In this document: positions 25,287-34,746 of the stretch, piece after piece
How positions within the stretch are numbered: position 1 is the first letter of the stretch
Layout: every line of letters starts with the position of its first letter
Source of the DNA: Tissierella pigra
GTDB lineage: Bacteria > Bacillota > Clostridia > Tissierellales > Tissierellaceae
Reading direction: 5' to 3'
Length of the DNA stretch: 64,000 bases
Assembly: GCF_009695605.1 (NCBI RefSeq)
Contig: NZ_VUNQ01000015.1
Span: 18,046-82,045 of the forward strand
Translations under genes and position numbers: made by a program
Notes under the pieces: model-generated
The model's database searches: none
What the model was told of the DNA's origin: nothing
Seen by the model: the letters and a program-made list of their open reading frames with translations, nothing else

Positions 25287-25973
25287 TTATAGCATCCATT
25301 CATCCCTCATAAATAATTTTATGGGGAATATTTCGCCTTCTAAGTTATTAGGAAGACTTGGTATTACTTCTTCTAGTACAGATATATATTTAAGCTTTAT
25401 TCCAGTTCTTTCTTGAACTTCTAAAGCCAATTGCTGCCCTCTTAATACATCTTCATAGGTTGTAGATTTTAGTAAATGAGTGTTGTTTATAATACCTGTT
25501 ATTTTAGCTCTAGATACATCTTGAATTTTTGTCATATATTCAAGTACCTTATCTACTGTTTGAGTTTCAGGTCTATTAGCATTTAGGACAAAAAACATAT
25601 CATATTTACCTTCTTCAAAATACTCTACATATCTTCCCAATGCCCTAGCTCCTACTTGGTCTCCACCTACATCTAAGATTAAATTATAACTTTCATCTTG
25701 TAATGGTGTATATACTTCTGCTGATATAGACGGTACTTCTATGGCTGGTGCATTGATTTGACTTCCAATTACTTTTATGCCTACACCTTCCATTTCCAAA
25801 GCCTTCTCTCTGGATCTAAAATACATATTTACTATATCCAAATCAGCTAAAGCAACCTTTTTCCCCATCTGAGCTAATTTCACAGCATAGTTCACACTGA
25901 ATTCAGATTTTCCACTGCCATAATGCCCAATTATAACTCTTATTCTTTTATCATTATTTAACATAGTCACCAT
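25287..25973 (-). CDS. P-loop ATPase (MinD/ParA/CobQ-like) of the oxidoreductase operon
   Basis: 228 aa. Walker A is an atypical GHYGSGKSEF near residue 16, followed by KVALADLDIVNMYFRSRE (deviant switch region), VGGDQVGARALGRY, and NANRPETQT (base-recognition). This belongs to the SIMIBI class of small ATPases often found beside 2-oxoacid oxidoreductase genes. Its exact job is unknown; maturation or Fe-S insertion for the complex is a guess. It starts three bases after buk, and the ATG nine bases further in is an alternative start. Confidence 0.82.
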   Translation of the reverse strand: MVTMLNNDKRIRVIIGHYGSGKSEFSVNYAVKLAQMGKKVALADLDIVNMYFRSREKALEMEGVGIKVIGSQINAPAIEVPSISAEVYTPLQDESYNLILDVGGDQVGARALGRYVEYFEEGKYDMFFVLNANRPETQTVDKVLEYMTKIQDVSRAKITGIINNTHLLKSTTYEDVLRGQQLALEVQERTGIKLKYISVLEEVIPSLPNNLEGEIFPIKLFMRDEWML

Positions 25974-25976
25974 ATC

Positions 25977-27044
25977 CTATTTATAAACTTTTGCTGCTTC
26001 TTCTCCTCTTAAAACTCTCAATCCACCTTCTGCTAAAGCTGTAAGTTCATCTTCTCCAGGATAAATAGTTACATCAGCAATAAACTTTACGCTTTCTTCT
26101 ACCCATGAAGTAAACAACTTATCATATGCTATTCCCCCAGTAAGGAGAATACCATCTACCTTTCCTTTAAGAACTGCAGCACATGCTCCTACCTCTTTTG
26201 CTACTTGATATGCCATGGCATTATATATTAGTTCTGCATATTTATCTCCATTTGCAATTCTTTCTGTAACTTCCCTAGCATCATTAGTCTTTAAATATGA
26301 AACAATTCCACCATTTCCAGTAAGCATTTTCTTTACTTCATTATATGTGTATTTTCCTGAATAGCATAATTTTATCATGTCTCCAACTGGTAAAGATCCC
26401 GCTCTTTCAGGTGAAAATGGTCCTTCTCCATCTAAAGCATTTGCTACATCTATTACTTTGCCCTTTTCATGAGCTCCTACTGAAACTCCACCACCTAAAT
26501 GGACTACTATTAAGTTTAAATCCTCATAATTTTGTCCTAATTCTTTAGCATGACGTCTCGCCACTGCTTTTTGGTTTAGTGCATGAAATATAGATGTTCT
26601 TTCAATTTCTTTTAATCCAGATACTCTAGCTACATCTTGTAATTCATCTACTACAACTGGATCTACTATAAATGAACGTTTTCCTACTTCCTTAGCTATT
26701 TCATAAGCTATTATACCGCCTAGATTTGAAGCATGCTCTCCTTTTTTACCTATTCGTAAATCTTCTAACATTAAGTCATTTACTTCATAAGTTCCACCTT
26801 CTATTGGGTTAAGAAGCCCACCTCTCCCTACTACTCCATCTAATGAATCTATTGTAATATCATTTTTCTCTAATATATTTACAATAATATTTTTCCTAAA
26901 TTCATATTGGTCATATATTTTCTCATAAGGAGATAATTCTTCAACTGAATGTCTTAAGGTTTCTTCAAATATACTTTTTTCATCATCAAATACTGCTATC
27001 TTTGTAGAAGTAGAACCTGGATTTATAATTAAAAGTCTAGTCAT
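25977..27044 (-). CDS. buk: Butyrate kinase (downstream copy)
   Basis: 355 aa acetate/butyrate kinase fold. It has [44 protein letters not shown] and LTGGIAYDK. It converts acyl phosphate plus ADP to the acid plus ATP. This copy and the one at 27950 flank ptb and are clearly paralogs. With an oxidoreductase for branched 2-oxoacids downstream, isobutyrate, isovalerate or 2-methylbutyrate are likely products. Confidence 0.94.
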   Translation of the reverse strand: MTRLLIINPGSTSTKIAVFDDEKSIFEETLRHSVEELSPYEKIYDQYEFRKNIIVNILEKNDITIDSLDGVVGRGGLLNPIEGGTYEVNDLMLEDLRIGKKGEHASNLGGIIAYEIAKEVGKRSFIVDPVVVDELQDVARVSGLKEIERTSIFHALNQKAVARRHAKELGQNYEDLNLIVVHLGGGVSVGAHEKGKVIDVANALDGEGPFSPERAGSLPVGDMIKLCYSGKYTYNEVKKMLTGNGGIVSYLKTNDAREVTERIANGDKYAELIYNAMAYQVAKEVGACAAVLKGKVDGILLTGGIAYDKLFTSWVEESVKFIADVTIYPGEDELTALAEGGLRVLRGEEAAKVYK

Positions 27045-27054
27045 TTTTACCCTC

Positions 27055-27957
27055 CTATTTTGAAGCCATTAATACTGCTAAGGCAATTGAATTTAATTTT
27101 GCTTCTTCATTATCAGCTCTAGAAGTAAGAACTATTGGAGCTTTAGTACCTACTATAAGTCCTGCTGATTTTGCATTTGCTAAAAATGCTAAACATTTAT
27201 AAAGTACGTTTCCTGCATCAATACTAGGTGCTAAAAGTATATCTGCATCTCCTGCTACTTCACTATGGATTCCTTTTAAAATTGCAGATTCTTTAGATAT
27301 GGCATTATCTAAAGCAAAAGGTCCATCTACTAAACAATCCTTAATTTCACCAGCTTTATTCATATCTGCCAATTCCTTAGCATGGACTGTTGCTTCCATT
27401 TTTGGAGATACTTTTTCCTTTGCAGCTAAAACTGCAACTTTTGGCATTTCTATATCTAATGATCTTGCTAATACTACAGCATTTTCAATAATTTCTTTCT
27501 TTTGGTTAAGGTCAGGAGCTATATTCATAGCTGCATCAGTTACAATAAATACTTTATGATAAGTAGGCACATCAAACACAGCTACATGAGATATTACATT
27601 ACCTGTCCTAAGTCCAATTTCACTATCTAATACTTGTTTCATTATTACAGAAGTATCTATAAGTCCCTTCATTAAAACATCAGCTTTTCCGCTACTAACT
27701 AATTCTGTAGCTATTCTACAAGCAAGAACCTTATCTTCCTCATGAATTATTTGAGTACCTGATAAATCAAAGTTTATTTCCTTTGATATTTCTAATATTT
27801 TTTCTTTGTTTCCTACTAATATAGGTTCAGCTATTTTACATTCCGTAGCCTCTTTTACTGCAGATAATACGTCTTTGTCTTCAGCTACAGCTACTGATAC
27901 CTTCTTTGGTCCTCTAGTTTTAGCTAATTCTAATAAATCTTTAAATGATTTAGCCAT
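27055..27957 (-). CDS. ptb: Phosphate butyryltransferase
   Basis: 300 aa phosphotransacylase that swaps CoA for phosphate on butyryl- or branched acyl-CoA. It has [29 protein letters not shown] and [11 protein letters not shown], typical of Ptb. It starts inside the end of the upstream butyrate kinase gene (8-base overlap) and ends 10 bases before the second one, an arrangement that supplies both kinases with acyl phosphate. Confidence 0.94.
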   Translation of the reverse strand: MAKSFKDLLELAKTRGPKKVSVAVAEDKDVLSAVKEATECKIAEPILVGNKEKILEISKEINFDLSGTQIIHEEDKVLACRIATELVSSGKADVLMKGLIDTSVIMKQVLDSEIGLRTGNVISHVAVFDVPTYHKVFIVTDAAMNIAPDLNQKKEIIENAVVLARSLDIEMPKVAVLAAKEKVSPKMEATVHAKELADMNKAGEIKDCLVDGPFALDNAISKESAILKGIHSEVAGDADILLAPSIDAGNVLYKCLAFLANAKSAGLIVGTKAPIVLTSRADNEEAKLNSIALAVLMASK

Positions 27958-29041
27958 TTATGTCCACCTCTGTTTCATATATTTTTGCTTCTTCATAGCC
28001 ATTGATAACTCTTAACGCACCTTTATTCAGTGCATCCATTTCATCTTCACCCGGATAAACCACTACTTCTGCTATAAACTCAATCATTTCTTTTATCTTT
28101 TCCATAAGATAACTAGAATAAGCTAGTCCACCTGTAAGTATTATATTATCAACTTTACCTTTGAGTACAGTAGAATATGCTCCTATTTCTTTTCCAATTT
28201 GGTAAGCCATAGCATCATATATAAGCTTTGAATATTTATCACCTTGATTTATTCTATCTTCAACTTCTCTACCGTCCATAGTACCTAAATAGGAAAATAA
28301 TCCTCCTTCTCCTTGAACCTTGAGCTTCATCTCATTTAAGGTGTATTTTCCTGAATAACACATCTTAACTATGTCTCCCATAGGAAGTCCACCTGTTCTA
28401 TCTGGAGAAAATGGACCCATCTCCTTAGCATTATTTACATCAATCATTTTTCCGTTTTCAATTGGTGCAATTGATATTCCACCACCTAAATGGGCAACTA
28501 CTAAATTCATATCTTTTAAATCCTTATTTATTTCATTAGCTCTTCTATGGGCTACTGCTTTTATATTTAGTGCATGAATCAATGACTTTCTTGAGATTTC
28601 ATTTAAACCAGAAATTCTAGCGACTTCATGAAACTCATCTACCGCCACAGGATCTACTATGAAAGAAGGTATGTCCGCCAAATCTCCCAATCCTTTGGCT
28701 AACATTCCACCAAGATTAGAGGCATGTTCCCCTTGTATTCCAATCTTTAAATCTTCTATCATAAAATCAGAAACTATATATGTGCCACCAGGCATAGGCC
28801 TTAATAACCCACCTCTCCCTACTACTGCTCTCAAAGAACTTAAGTCAATATTTTCTCTTTGCAACCAATCTTTGATTAAATTCAATCTATAATCATATTG
28901 GTCAGCTATTCTTTTATAATTATCTAACTCCTGCTTTTTATGGTCTATTTTAAAGGTCTTTAACTCTTTATTCTCTTCAAATAGACTTACTTTAGTAGAT
29001 GTAGATCCTGGATTAATTGCTAATACATATTTTCTTTCCAT
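27950..29041 (-). CDS. buk: Butyrate kinase (upstream copy)
   Basis: 363 aa with [44 protein letters not shown] and LTGGLAYSSY. It shares its whole length with the copy at 25977, so the pair arose by duplication around ptb. Differing substrate preference (straight versus branched chains) is a reasonable hypothesis. It starts 11 bases after cdaR, with aaggggg as ribosome site. Confidence 0.94.
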   Translation of the reverse strand: MERKYVLAINPGSTSTKVSLFEENKELKTFKIDHKKQELDNYKRIADQYDYRLNLIKDWLQRENIDLSSLRAVVGRGGLLRPMPGGTYIVSDFMIEDLKIGIQGEHASNLGGMLAKGLGDLADIPSFIVDPVAVDEFHEVARISGLNEISRKSLIHALNIKAVAHRRANEINKDLKDMNLVVAHLGGGISIAPIENGKMIDVNNAKEMGPFSPDRTGGLPMGDIVKMCYSGKYTLNEMKLKVQGEGGLFSYLGTMDGREVEDRINQGDKYSKLIYDAMAYQIGKEIGAYSTVLKGKVDNIILTGGLAYSSYLMEKIKEMIEFIAEVVVYPGEDEMDALNKGALRVINGYEEAKIYETEVDING

Positions 29042-29052
29042 CTTTTTCCCCC

Positions 29053-30267
29053 TTAGTATTTAGTTAATTTTAACTCCACAGTCTGTGGTGTAATTTCTTT
29101 AACTGCAACTCCTGTTGGCACATTTACTCCTAAATTCACCTTATGAATTCCTTCATCAAGATGAAGTAAATCTAAGCTCAACTCTAAATCTTCTTTACTT
29201 AAACTTTCAATGATTTGCTTGTTCCCCTTTACTGTCACATATATAGGCTCATTAGAATATTCTTTATCTATAACTAAGTCTGAATCTAAATTTGTTATAC
29301 CTATATCTTCTAAAGTATATTCTAATACTCTAGTGGAAATTTCTTCAATATTTAAGGAAACACTAATCTTTTCGTTTGGATTTAAAAGGGATACATTTGC
29401 TGGTAAATCCAAGTCTACTAATTGAGTTGTATTTTCTACCAACGAATTTATATCTATTGCCTTAGTCTGAATAGATTTTAAATTAGCTATACTACTATCA
29501 CCCTTTAAACTTACGGTACTAGGATTTATTGTAATATTAGTAATTTCATACTGAGCCGGAAGTTGATTTTCCGTTTTAAGTTCAATTGGTACAGTTACAG
29601 TTCTAAATACAGGCACATAAACATCTACTACACTAGGTTCTTTATCTACTCCTCGAACATCATTTTCCTCATAATCTATTAATTGTATAGGTACTTGTTC
29701 ATGAATATCACCTTTTCTTCCAGTTACATCTAAGACTGCTATTACTTCTGACACTTCATTTACCCAAGTTTTAGGACCTTTCAGTAAAATTGAGCCAGGC
29801 TTTATTGTTATATCTCCTATTACATGGTTGGGTTCTAACTTACCTACTGTTTTAACAGTAACAGGCTTATCTACAGTTATTAATTTGTCAAATGTAAATA
29901 GTATCTCTTTAGGTTCATAATTTACTATTTTTACATTGTTAAGTTGATTTAAACTTACATTTACTGGTACTTTCTTCTTGCCTTCACTATAACCAGATAA
30001 ATCTACTTGAGCCTTTATTAAATCAGGTGAAAAGTTTGCCATATCAGACTTTCTACCTGTTACTTTTACAGATATAGTAGCTTCCTTTGGCTCCATAACT
30101 ATTAATTTTTGTCTATCTAATTCATCAATATTGTTTAATGTTAATGTTATATTTCTATATTCCTTTGATATATCTGGGTTTTCTATACTCATAACATAAC
30201 TCCACAAAACAATCGCTATAGCAAAAGCAAAGATTTTTAAGGTTAAATCATTCTTCTCCTTGCTCAT
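29053..30267 (-). CDS. cdaR: YbbR-domain protein, CdaA regulator
   Basis: 404 aa. One N-terminal membrane helix (about residues 9-25) is followed by four YbbR-type extracellular repeats, each with the pattern V-x-V-x-G-x... (VSVKVTGRKSDM, ILLKGPKTWVNEV, VSLKGDSSIANL, ITVKGNKQIIESL). In Firmicutes CdaR binds the membrane cyclase CdaA and modulates its activity. The start overlaps the cdaA end by 20 bases. GGAGGCG precedes the ATG. Confidence 0.93.
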   Translation of the reverse strand: MSKEKNDLTLKIFAFAIAIVLWSYVMSIENPDISKEYRNITLTLNNIDELDRQKLIVMEPKEATISVKVTGRKSDMANFSPDLIKAQVDLSGYSEGKKKVPVNVSLNQLNNVKIVNYEPKEILFTFDKLITVDKPVTVKTVGKLEPNHVIGDITIKPGSILLKGPKTWVNEVSEVIAVLDVTGRKGDIHEQVPIQLIDYEENDVRGVDKEPSVVDVYVPVFRTVTVPIELKTENQLPAQYEITNITINPSTVSLKGDSSIANLKSIQTKAIDINSLVENTTQLVDLDLPANVSLLNPNEKISVSLNIEEISTRVLEYTLEDIGITNLDSDLVIDKEYSNEPIYVTVKGNKQIIESLSKEDLELSLDLLHLDEGIHKVNLGVNVPTGVAVKEITPQTVELKLTKY

Positions 30268-31081
30268 CTTTTCGCCTCCATTTTATAATAAATGCTTCCT
30301 GTGAATCCTTCGGCTTATACATATCTGTTAATATTTGTTTAAGTGTTTGAGAATCCAAATGTCTTGCTATAGCTCCATTTTCTGCTATAGATATTGCCCC
30401 TGTTTCTTCTGAAACAATTATAGATAGACTATCAGACCTTTCTGATATGCCTAATGCTGCCCTATGTCTAGTTCCTAATTCCTTATTAATATTCATATTC
30501 TCTGTAAGAGGCAAAAAACAAGCTGCTGCCTTAATCATATCTTCTTTTATAATTACTGCTCCATCATGCAATGGGGTATTTGGAATAAATATGTTTATGA
30601 GTAAATTACTAGATACCTGTCCATTGATTTTGGTTCCTGTTTCTACAACTTCATTTAAACCTGTTTGTCTTTCTAAAACTATTAGGGCACCTATTTTTTG
30701 TCTAGATAAAGAAGCACAAGCTTCCACTATTTCATCTACAGTTCTTGAAAGACTTTCTCCTTTAATTTCCAAGAAAGATTTAGTAAAAAATCTTGATCTT
30801 CCTATATACTCCAATCCTCTACGTAGTTCTGGCTGAAATACAATTAATATTGCTATAACTCCAACTGTCATTGCATTTTCTAATATCCAGTTAATAGTAT
30901 ATAGTTTTAAAAGTCCACTAACTTTGGCAAATATAAATAGTGCAAAAATCCCTTTTGTTAATTGCTCCGCTCTAGTCTCTCTTATTAGTTTAAAAAGCTT
31001 ATAAAAAACTGCTGCTACTATTATGATATCTATTATGTCAGCTATTCTAAGATTGGAAAATAACGATTTGAAAAATTGCAA
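30248..31081 (-). CDS. cdaA: Membrane diadenylate cyclase
   Basis: 277 aa. Three N-terminal membrane helices (about 14-90) are followed by a DAC (DisA_N) domain with GALIVLERQTGL, the catalytic PLHDGAVII, RHRAALGISERSD and SEETGAIS. It makes cyclic di-AMP from two ATP. It heads the ten-gene run that continues with cdaR, buk, ptb, buk and the 2-oxoacid oxidoreductase. A c-di-AMP riboswitch occurs in the same window (21348-21508). Identification is secure. Confidence 0.96.
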   Translation of the reverse strand: MQFFKSLFSNLRIADIIDIIIVAAVFYKLFKLIRETRAEQLTKGIFALFIFAKVSGLLKLYTINWILENAMTVGVIAILIVFQPELRRGLEYIGRSRFFTKSFLEIKGESLSRTVDEIVEACASLSRQKIGALIVLERQTGLNEVVETGTKINGQVSSNLLINIFIPNTPLHDGAVIIKEDMIKAAACFLPLTENMNINKELGTRHRAALGISERSDSLSIIVSEETGAISIAENGAIARHLDSQTLKQILTDMYKPKDSQEAFIIKWRRKDEQGEE

Positions 31082-31195
31082 GGACTATCACACCTCTTAT
31101 CATATTTTTGTTACTTGCTTCTATTATATAATATATATTGTCTTATTTGAACTAATAAATTGAATATAATAAATTTAATTCAATTCTGAAATGCT

Positions 31196-32407
31196 CTAAT
31201 TTTCAATCATTTTACTCATTGTGTCTTTTTGGGATTTTTCTAATCTTATTTTTATATCTTCTTTATTTGAAACTTCTAATTCTCCATTGAGATAATCACT
31301 TATAGGAAGAACTTCATAAAATAATCTATTATCTTTTCTATACTTATGAACCCATGTAGGTATATAGTCTATGTTTTTAATTTCAGTTTCTCCTTTTGAA
31401 AAATTCTTTTCTATTTCCAATTGAACCATAACACCGTCTTCAGTATAGGAATTATCCATAGTGCTTTTCCTTTGATTAGATATAAAATTTCCTAGGGAAT
31501 ATATGATAAAATTATCCTTACCATTTTTATTAATTATTTGAGATTTTTGAATTACATGTGGATGGCTACCTAAAATAATATTTGCACCCCAATCCACCAT
31601 TTTTTCACCTAATTCCATTTGATAACTAGAGGGTTCCATTTCGTATTCATTTCCCCAATGAATAGATACAACTATTATATCTGTTTGTAAGTCCTTTATA
31701 TTTTCAATATCCTGCTTTATTCTATCTTCATCAATTCTATTTACCATATAGTCTAATTCTTCTTTGGACAACATACCATCCATGCCGTTTAAACCATAGG
31801 TATATGAAAGAAATCCTATTCTTATGCCTTCTACTTCTTCTACAAGCATATTATTTGTTTCTATATATGTTCCTATGTTTTTCATTCCATATTCATGTAT
31901 ATTATTTATAGTATCAACCAATCCTTTTTTTCCTTGGTCTAAACAATGATTATTTGCTGTAGAAAGTATATCAAAGCCTGCTTCCTTTAAAGCTAATAAT
32001 GATTCTTTAGGTGTATTAAATCTTGGAAATCCCGAATAGCTTACATCTTCTCTCGTTACAGTTTCAAAATTTCCTAAAGCTATATCTGCATTTTCTGTAT
32101 ATTTTTTAATATACTTAAAGGATTGATTAAAGTCGTAGGTTTTGGTTTCCGGATTATAGGCTGCTTTATTTTGTGGAGAATGAAACATAATATCTCCTAC
32201 TGTTAATAGTTTCACGGTAGATACTTTTTCTTCAGTACTTTCAATAGTTTCATCTTCTTCGACTTTTAAGTCTTCATACACTGAATCTTTATTTACTTCT
32301 ACATAATCATTGTTTTTAAATACAAGAATTTCCTTATATACGGTAAAACCAAGTATACCAATAGATAAACTAGCTACCAGTACAAAAATAATCATTAATT
32401 TTTTCAT
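31196..32407 (-). CDS. CapA-family metallophosphatase-like protein
   Basis: 403 aa. An N-terminal membrane anchor (about residues 4-24) and a Glu/Asp-rich linker precede the CapA/PgsA-type domain: LLTVGDIMFHSP, LGNFETVT, NNHCLDQGKKGL, VSIHWGNEYE, GSHPHVIQ and YSLGNFI. The Asp, Asn and His positions match a calcineurin-like metal site. CapA proteins are linked to poly-gamma-glutamate capsule, but no capB or capC is nearby, so the role is open. Confidence 0.88.
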   Translation of the reverse strand: MKKLMIIFVLVASLSIGILGFTVYKEILVFKNNDYVEVNKDSVYEDLKVEEDETIESTEEKVSTVKLLTVGDIMFHSPQNKAAYNPETKTYDFNQSFKYIKKYTENADIALGNFETVTREDVSYSGFPRFNTPKESLLALKEAGFDILSTANNHCLDQGKKGLVDTINNIHEYGMKNIGTYIETNNMLVEEVEGIRIGFLSYTYGLNGMDGMLSKEELDYMVNRIDEDRIKQDIENIKDLQTDIIVVSIHWGNEYEMEPSSYQMELGEKMVDWGANIILGSHPHVIQKSQIINKNGKDNFIIYSLGNFISNQRKSTMDNSYTEDGVMVQLEIEKNFSKGETEIKNIDYIPTWVHKYRKDNRLFYEVLPISDYLNGELEVSNKEDIKIRLEKSQKDTMSKMIEN

Positions 32408-32446
32408 CTTTTCCCCCTTAAATCTTTATAACTTGTCCTAAGAACA

Positions 32447-32470
32447 AAAGGTAGAGAAACCTCTACCTTT
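32447..32470 (-). terminator. Terminator after prsW-like gene
   Basis: Stem aaaggtagag / ctctaccttt with a four-base loop, downstream of the gene ending at 32508; the minus strand ends in T-rich sequence. Confidence 0.7.
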
Positions 32471-32507
32471 GATTTTATACTGTGTTTAATACTTATACAA
32501 TAACAAT

Positions 32508-33212
32508 TTATTCTTCTTTTCTAAAACTCATTATTTTAGATCTTGAATCATACATAAAACTTGCTAATCTTCTTTGATTTAAAATCCATAAAAATATTAC
32601 ATATGGAATAAATATTATTGTAAGATGGGGAATTTCTGCCATTAATATAAAGTCAAACATTCCATGCATAATCACTGGCATATATAGGGATCTTTTCATG
32701 TTTTTTCTTTTTCTATCTATATCTGTATCAAACTTTGCTAAAGATAGATAATATCCCATGGTTACTCCAAATACAGCATGGGCTGGTACTGAAAATATTC
32801 CTCTATATAATCCTATAAATGGATTATTTGTATATCTATAAGCTACGTAAATTATATTTTCTACAGTAGCAAACCCCATAGTTACAAAAACAGAATAGAC
32901 TATACCGTCTAATTTTTCATCAAAAAATTTTGTTTTATATGGGTATTTTAACACGGCCAATCTCTTAAAGTATTCTTCTGTAAGTCCTGCAACAATAAAG
33001 GCATTAAAAAGGGAACCTAGTATACCAGGAAATATATTAAAAGCTATTAATATTTCTTCAACTATTATTGAAGGAATCACTGTCAATGCTCCTAATATAT
33101 AAGTAAATAACAAAACTTTTAAAGGTTCTCTATCTCGCCTATCGGATAAATATATACCTAAAAGAATAATCACAGCAGGTATAACAGCTATAATGAAAAG
33201 TCTAAGTCTCAA
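32508..33212 (-). CDS. PrsW-family intramembrane metalloprotease
   Basis: 234 aa polytopic membrane protein with the PrsW/RCE1-like motifs EEYFKR (about 83), FATVENIIY, HAVFGVTMGYY and HGMFDFIL, which place Glu and His residues for a zinc site within helices. In Bacillus, PrsW performs site-1 cleavage of the anti-sigma factor RsiW. No anti-sigma gene is beside it here, so the target is unknown. Good ribosome site (ggaggt) before the ATG. Confidence 0.85.
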   Translation of the reverse strand: MRLRLFIIAVIPAVIILLGIYLSDRRDREPLKVLLFTYILGALTVIPSIIVEEILIAFNIFPGILGSLFNAFIVAGLTEEYFKRLAVLKYPYKTKFFDEKLDGIVYSVFVTMGFATVENIIYVAYRYTNNPFIGLYRGIFSVPAHAVFGVTMGYYLSLAKFDTDIDRKRKNMKRSLYMPVIMHGMFDFILMAEIPHLTIIFIPYVIFLWILNQRRLASFMYDSRSKIMSFRKEE

Positions 33213-33275
33213 AAAAATACCTCCTTATGTCTTTTCTTATAGTTTCCCAAAAACACAGAAAAGAATTCTAAAAAA

Positions 33276-33300
33276 TAAATCCTAATGGATTTAGGATTTA
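33276..33300 (-). terminator. Terminator after DUF5317 gene
   Basis: Stem taaatcctaa / ttaggattta with a five-base loop, followed on the minus strand by TTTTT; directly after the gene ending at 33318. Confidence 0.7.
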
Positions 33301-33317
33301 TAAAATTCTATGATTTT

Positions 33318-33884
33318 TTAAGTTGAATATCTTTTTTTCATATTAGTTAAAATTAAAATAAAAAGTCCTAATGCAATTAAAATATCTCCGACACTAATAA
33401 TTTTAGGGAAAAAATAAGGTTTTGGTATAGGTATTATATCTCCTAAAATCCATAATTTTGTACTCTTATCCACTAAAGCATGAGTCATTATTCTGCCCTC
33501 ATCTAATAGTGATAATTGAGTATATAATTTAGAAAACTTTAAGGCGTTAATTGAAACTGGCATTCTTCCATTGTTTAAAAGAAGTGGTAAAAAGTTTAAA
33601 ATAGCTCCAGCCAATGTTGTTCTAAGTCCTATTTCATGAAAATTCATCATAAGTCCTATAATCAATAGTAAATAAACAAATATATGTATATAGAAGAAAT
33701 TATTTTCTATTATAATACTTAATCTTCCATTAGTTTTTGAAGCTATTAAAAGGCATATAATTTCTGTTAAAAATGATATAACAAATAAATACCATCCGTT
33801 AATATATAAATTACCTATGTTTCGTATCTTTCCACCTGTTAATTTACCAAGAAGTAAGGATAAAGTAATAATTTCTGTAACCAT
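33318..33884 (-). CDS. DUF5317-like membrane protein
   Basis: 188 aa from the ATG at 33884, preceded by AAAGGAGTG; an ORF start 14 codons upstream lacks a site. Five hydrophobic segments, a conserved early stretch LLLGKLTGGKIRNIGNL, the NNGRMPVS segment and a later LGDIIPIPKPYFFP with VSVGD-like ending suggest the DUF5317 family. Function unknown. Confidence 0.7.
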   Translation of the reverse strand: MVTEIITLSLLLGKLTGGKIRNIGNLYINGWYLFVISFLTEIICLLIASKTNGRLSIIIENNFFYIHIFVYLLLIIGLMMNFHEIGLRTTLAGAILNFLPLLLNNGRMPVSINALKFSKLYTQLSLLDEGRIMTHALVDKSTKLWILGDIIPIPKPYFFPKIISVGDILIALGLFILILTNMKKRYST

Positions 33885-33962
33885 ATAATGCACTCCTTTA
33901 CATCTATTGACAGTAAAAATCATCAATAAGTATAAATTTAAAATTTATACTTATATAAAATT

Positions 33963-33996
33963 ATAATGCTAGACATATGCGTATGTCTAGCATTAT
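33963..33996 (-). terminator. Terminator after rubrerythrin
   Basis: Perfect 15-bp stem (33963-33977 with 33982-33996), loop tgcg, just downstream of the gene ending at 34000. Confidence 0.8.
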
Positions 33997-33999
33997 TTA

Positions 34000-34545
34000 T
34001 TAATATCCTATAAACAGTTCCTTTTTTGCTTTACAAAGTGGACAATTATCCTCTTCGCCTGTTAATGAAATATATCCACATACTGGACATAGTTCTATTA
34101 CTTTTGCTTCTAAATCTTTACCTGCATCTACAGCTTCCTTAGCTTTAGTAAATAAATCTGCATGAACCTTTTCTGCTTCTATTGCAAATCTCATAGCTGA
34201 TACTGCTGTCTTTTCTCCTTGCATTTCTGCAACTGCTATGTATGCAGGGTACATTTGATTAACTTCATGTAACTCTCCATCTATTGCTCCTTGAAGATTA
34301 TCTGAAGTATGGCTCAGTCCAAATCCTGCTCCTGATGCTACTAGAAAGTCACCTGATATGTCTTTTAATGCTTTAAAATGTAGTGTAGCATGCACTTCTT
34401 CCGCATCTGATGTTGCCATGAATAATCTAGCTACTGTTGGGAAACCATCTTTTTTAGCTTTATCTCCCCATATTCTATATCTCATATGTGCCTGAGACTC
34501 TCCACCAAATGCTGATCTTAAATTTTCTGCTGTCATTGCGTTCAT
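34000..34545 (-). CDS. Rubrerythrin
   Basis: 181 aa peroxide-scavenging non-heme iron protein. The N-terminal ferritin-like four-helix bundle has ENLRSAFGGESQAHMRY, DAEEVHA and EAEKVHADLF as diiron ligands. The C-terminal rubredoxin-like knuckles are CPVCGY and CPLC. The electron donor would be a rubredoxin or NADH-rubredoxin oxidoreductase not in this window. Protects an anaerobe against oxygen and H2O2. Ribosome site ggggag before the ATG. Confidence 0.94.
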   Translation of the reverse strand: MNAMTAENLRSAFGGESQAHMRYRIWGDKAKKDGFPTVARLFMATSDAEEVHATLHFKALKDISGDFLVASGAGFGLSHTSDNLQGAIDGELHEVNQMYPAYIAVAEMQGEKTAVSAMRFAIEAEKVHADLFTKAKEAVDAGKDLEAKVIELCPVCGYISLTGEEDNCPLCKAKKELFIGY

Positions 34546-34697
34546 TAAAACTCCCCCTTTATAAAATATGTCTTGTATATTGTATATATTATTCTAGACA
34601 AAGTCTAGTTATTCAAATCTCTTTTTATATATCCATTTTTTCATTGTTCTAATCAAATAATTAAAATTATCTTTTGTTTTGTTAAAGCCTTGTCATA

Positions 34698-34732
34698 TAA
34701 AAGCCCATATCTACGTAGGATATGAGCTTTTA
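34698..34732 (-). terminator. Terminator of the cotJ operon
   Basis: Stem taaaagcccatatc / gatatgagctttta with one mismatch, 15 bp downstream of cotJC. Confidence 0.7.
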
Positions 34733-34746
34733 GTTTTATATATTAA

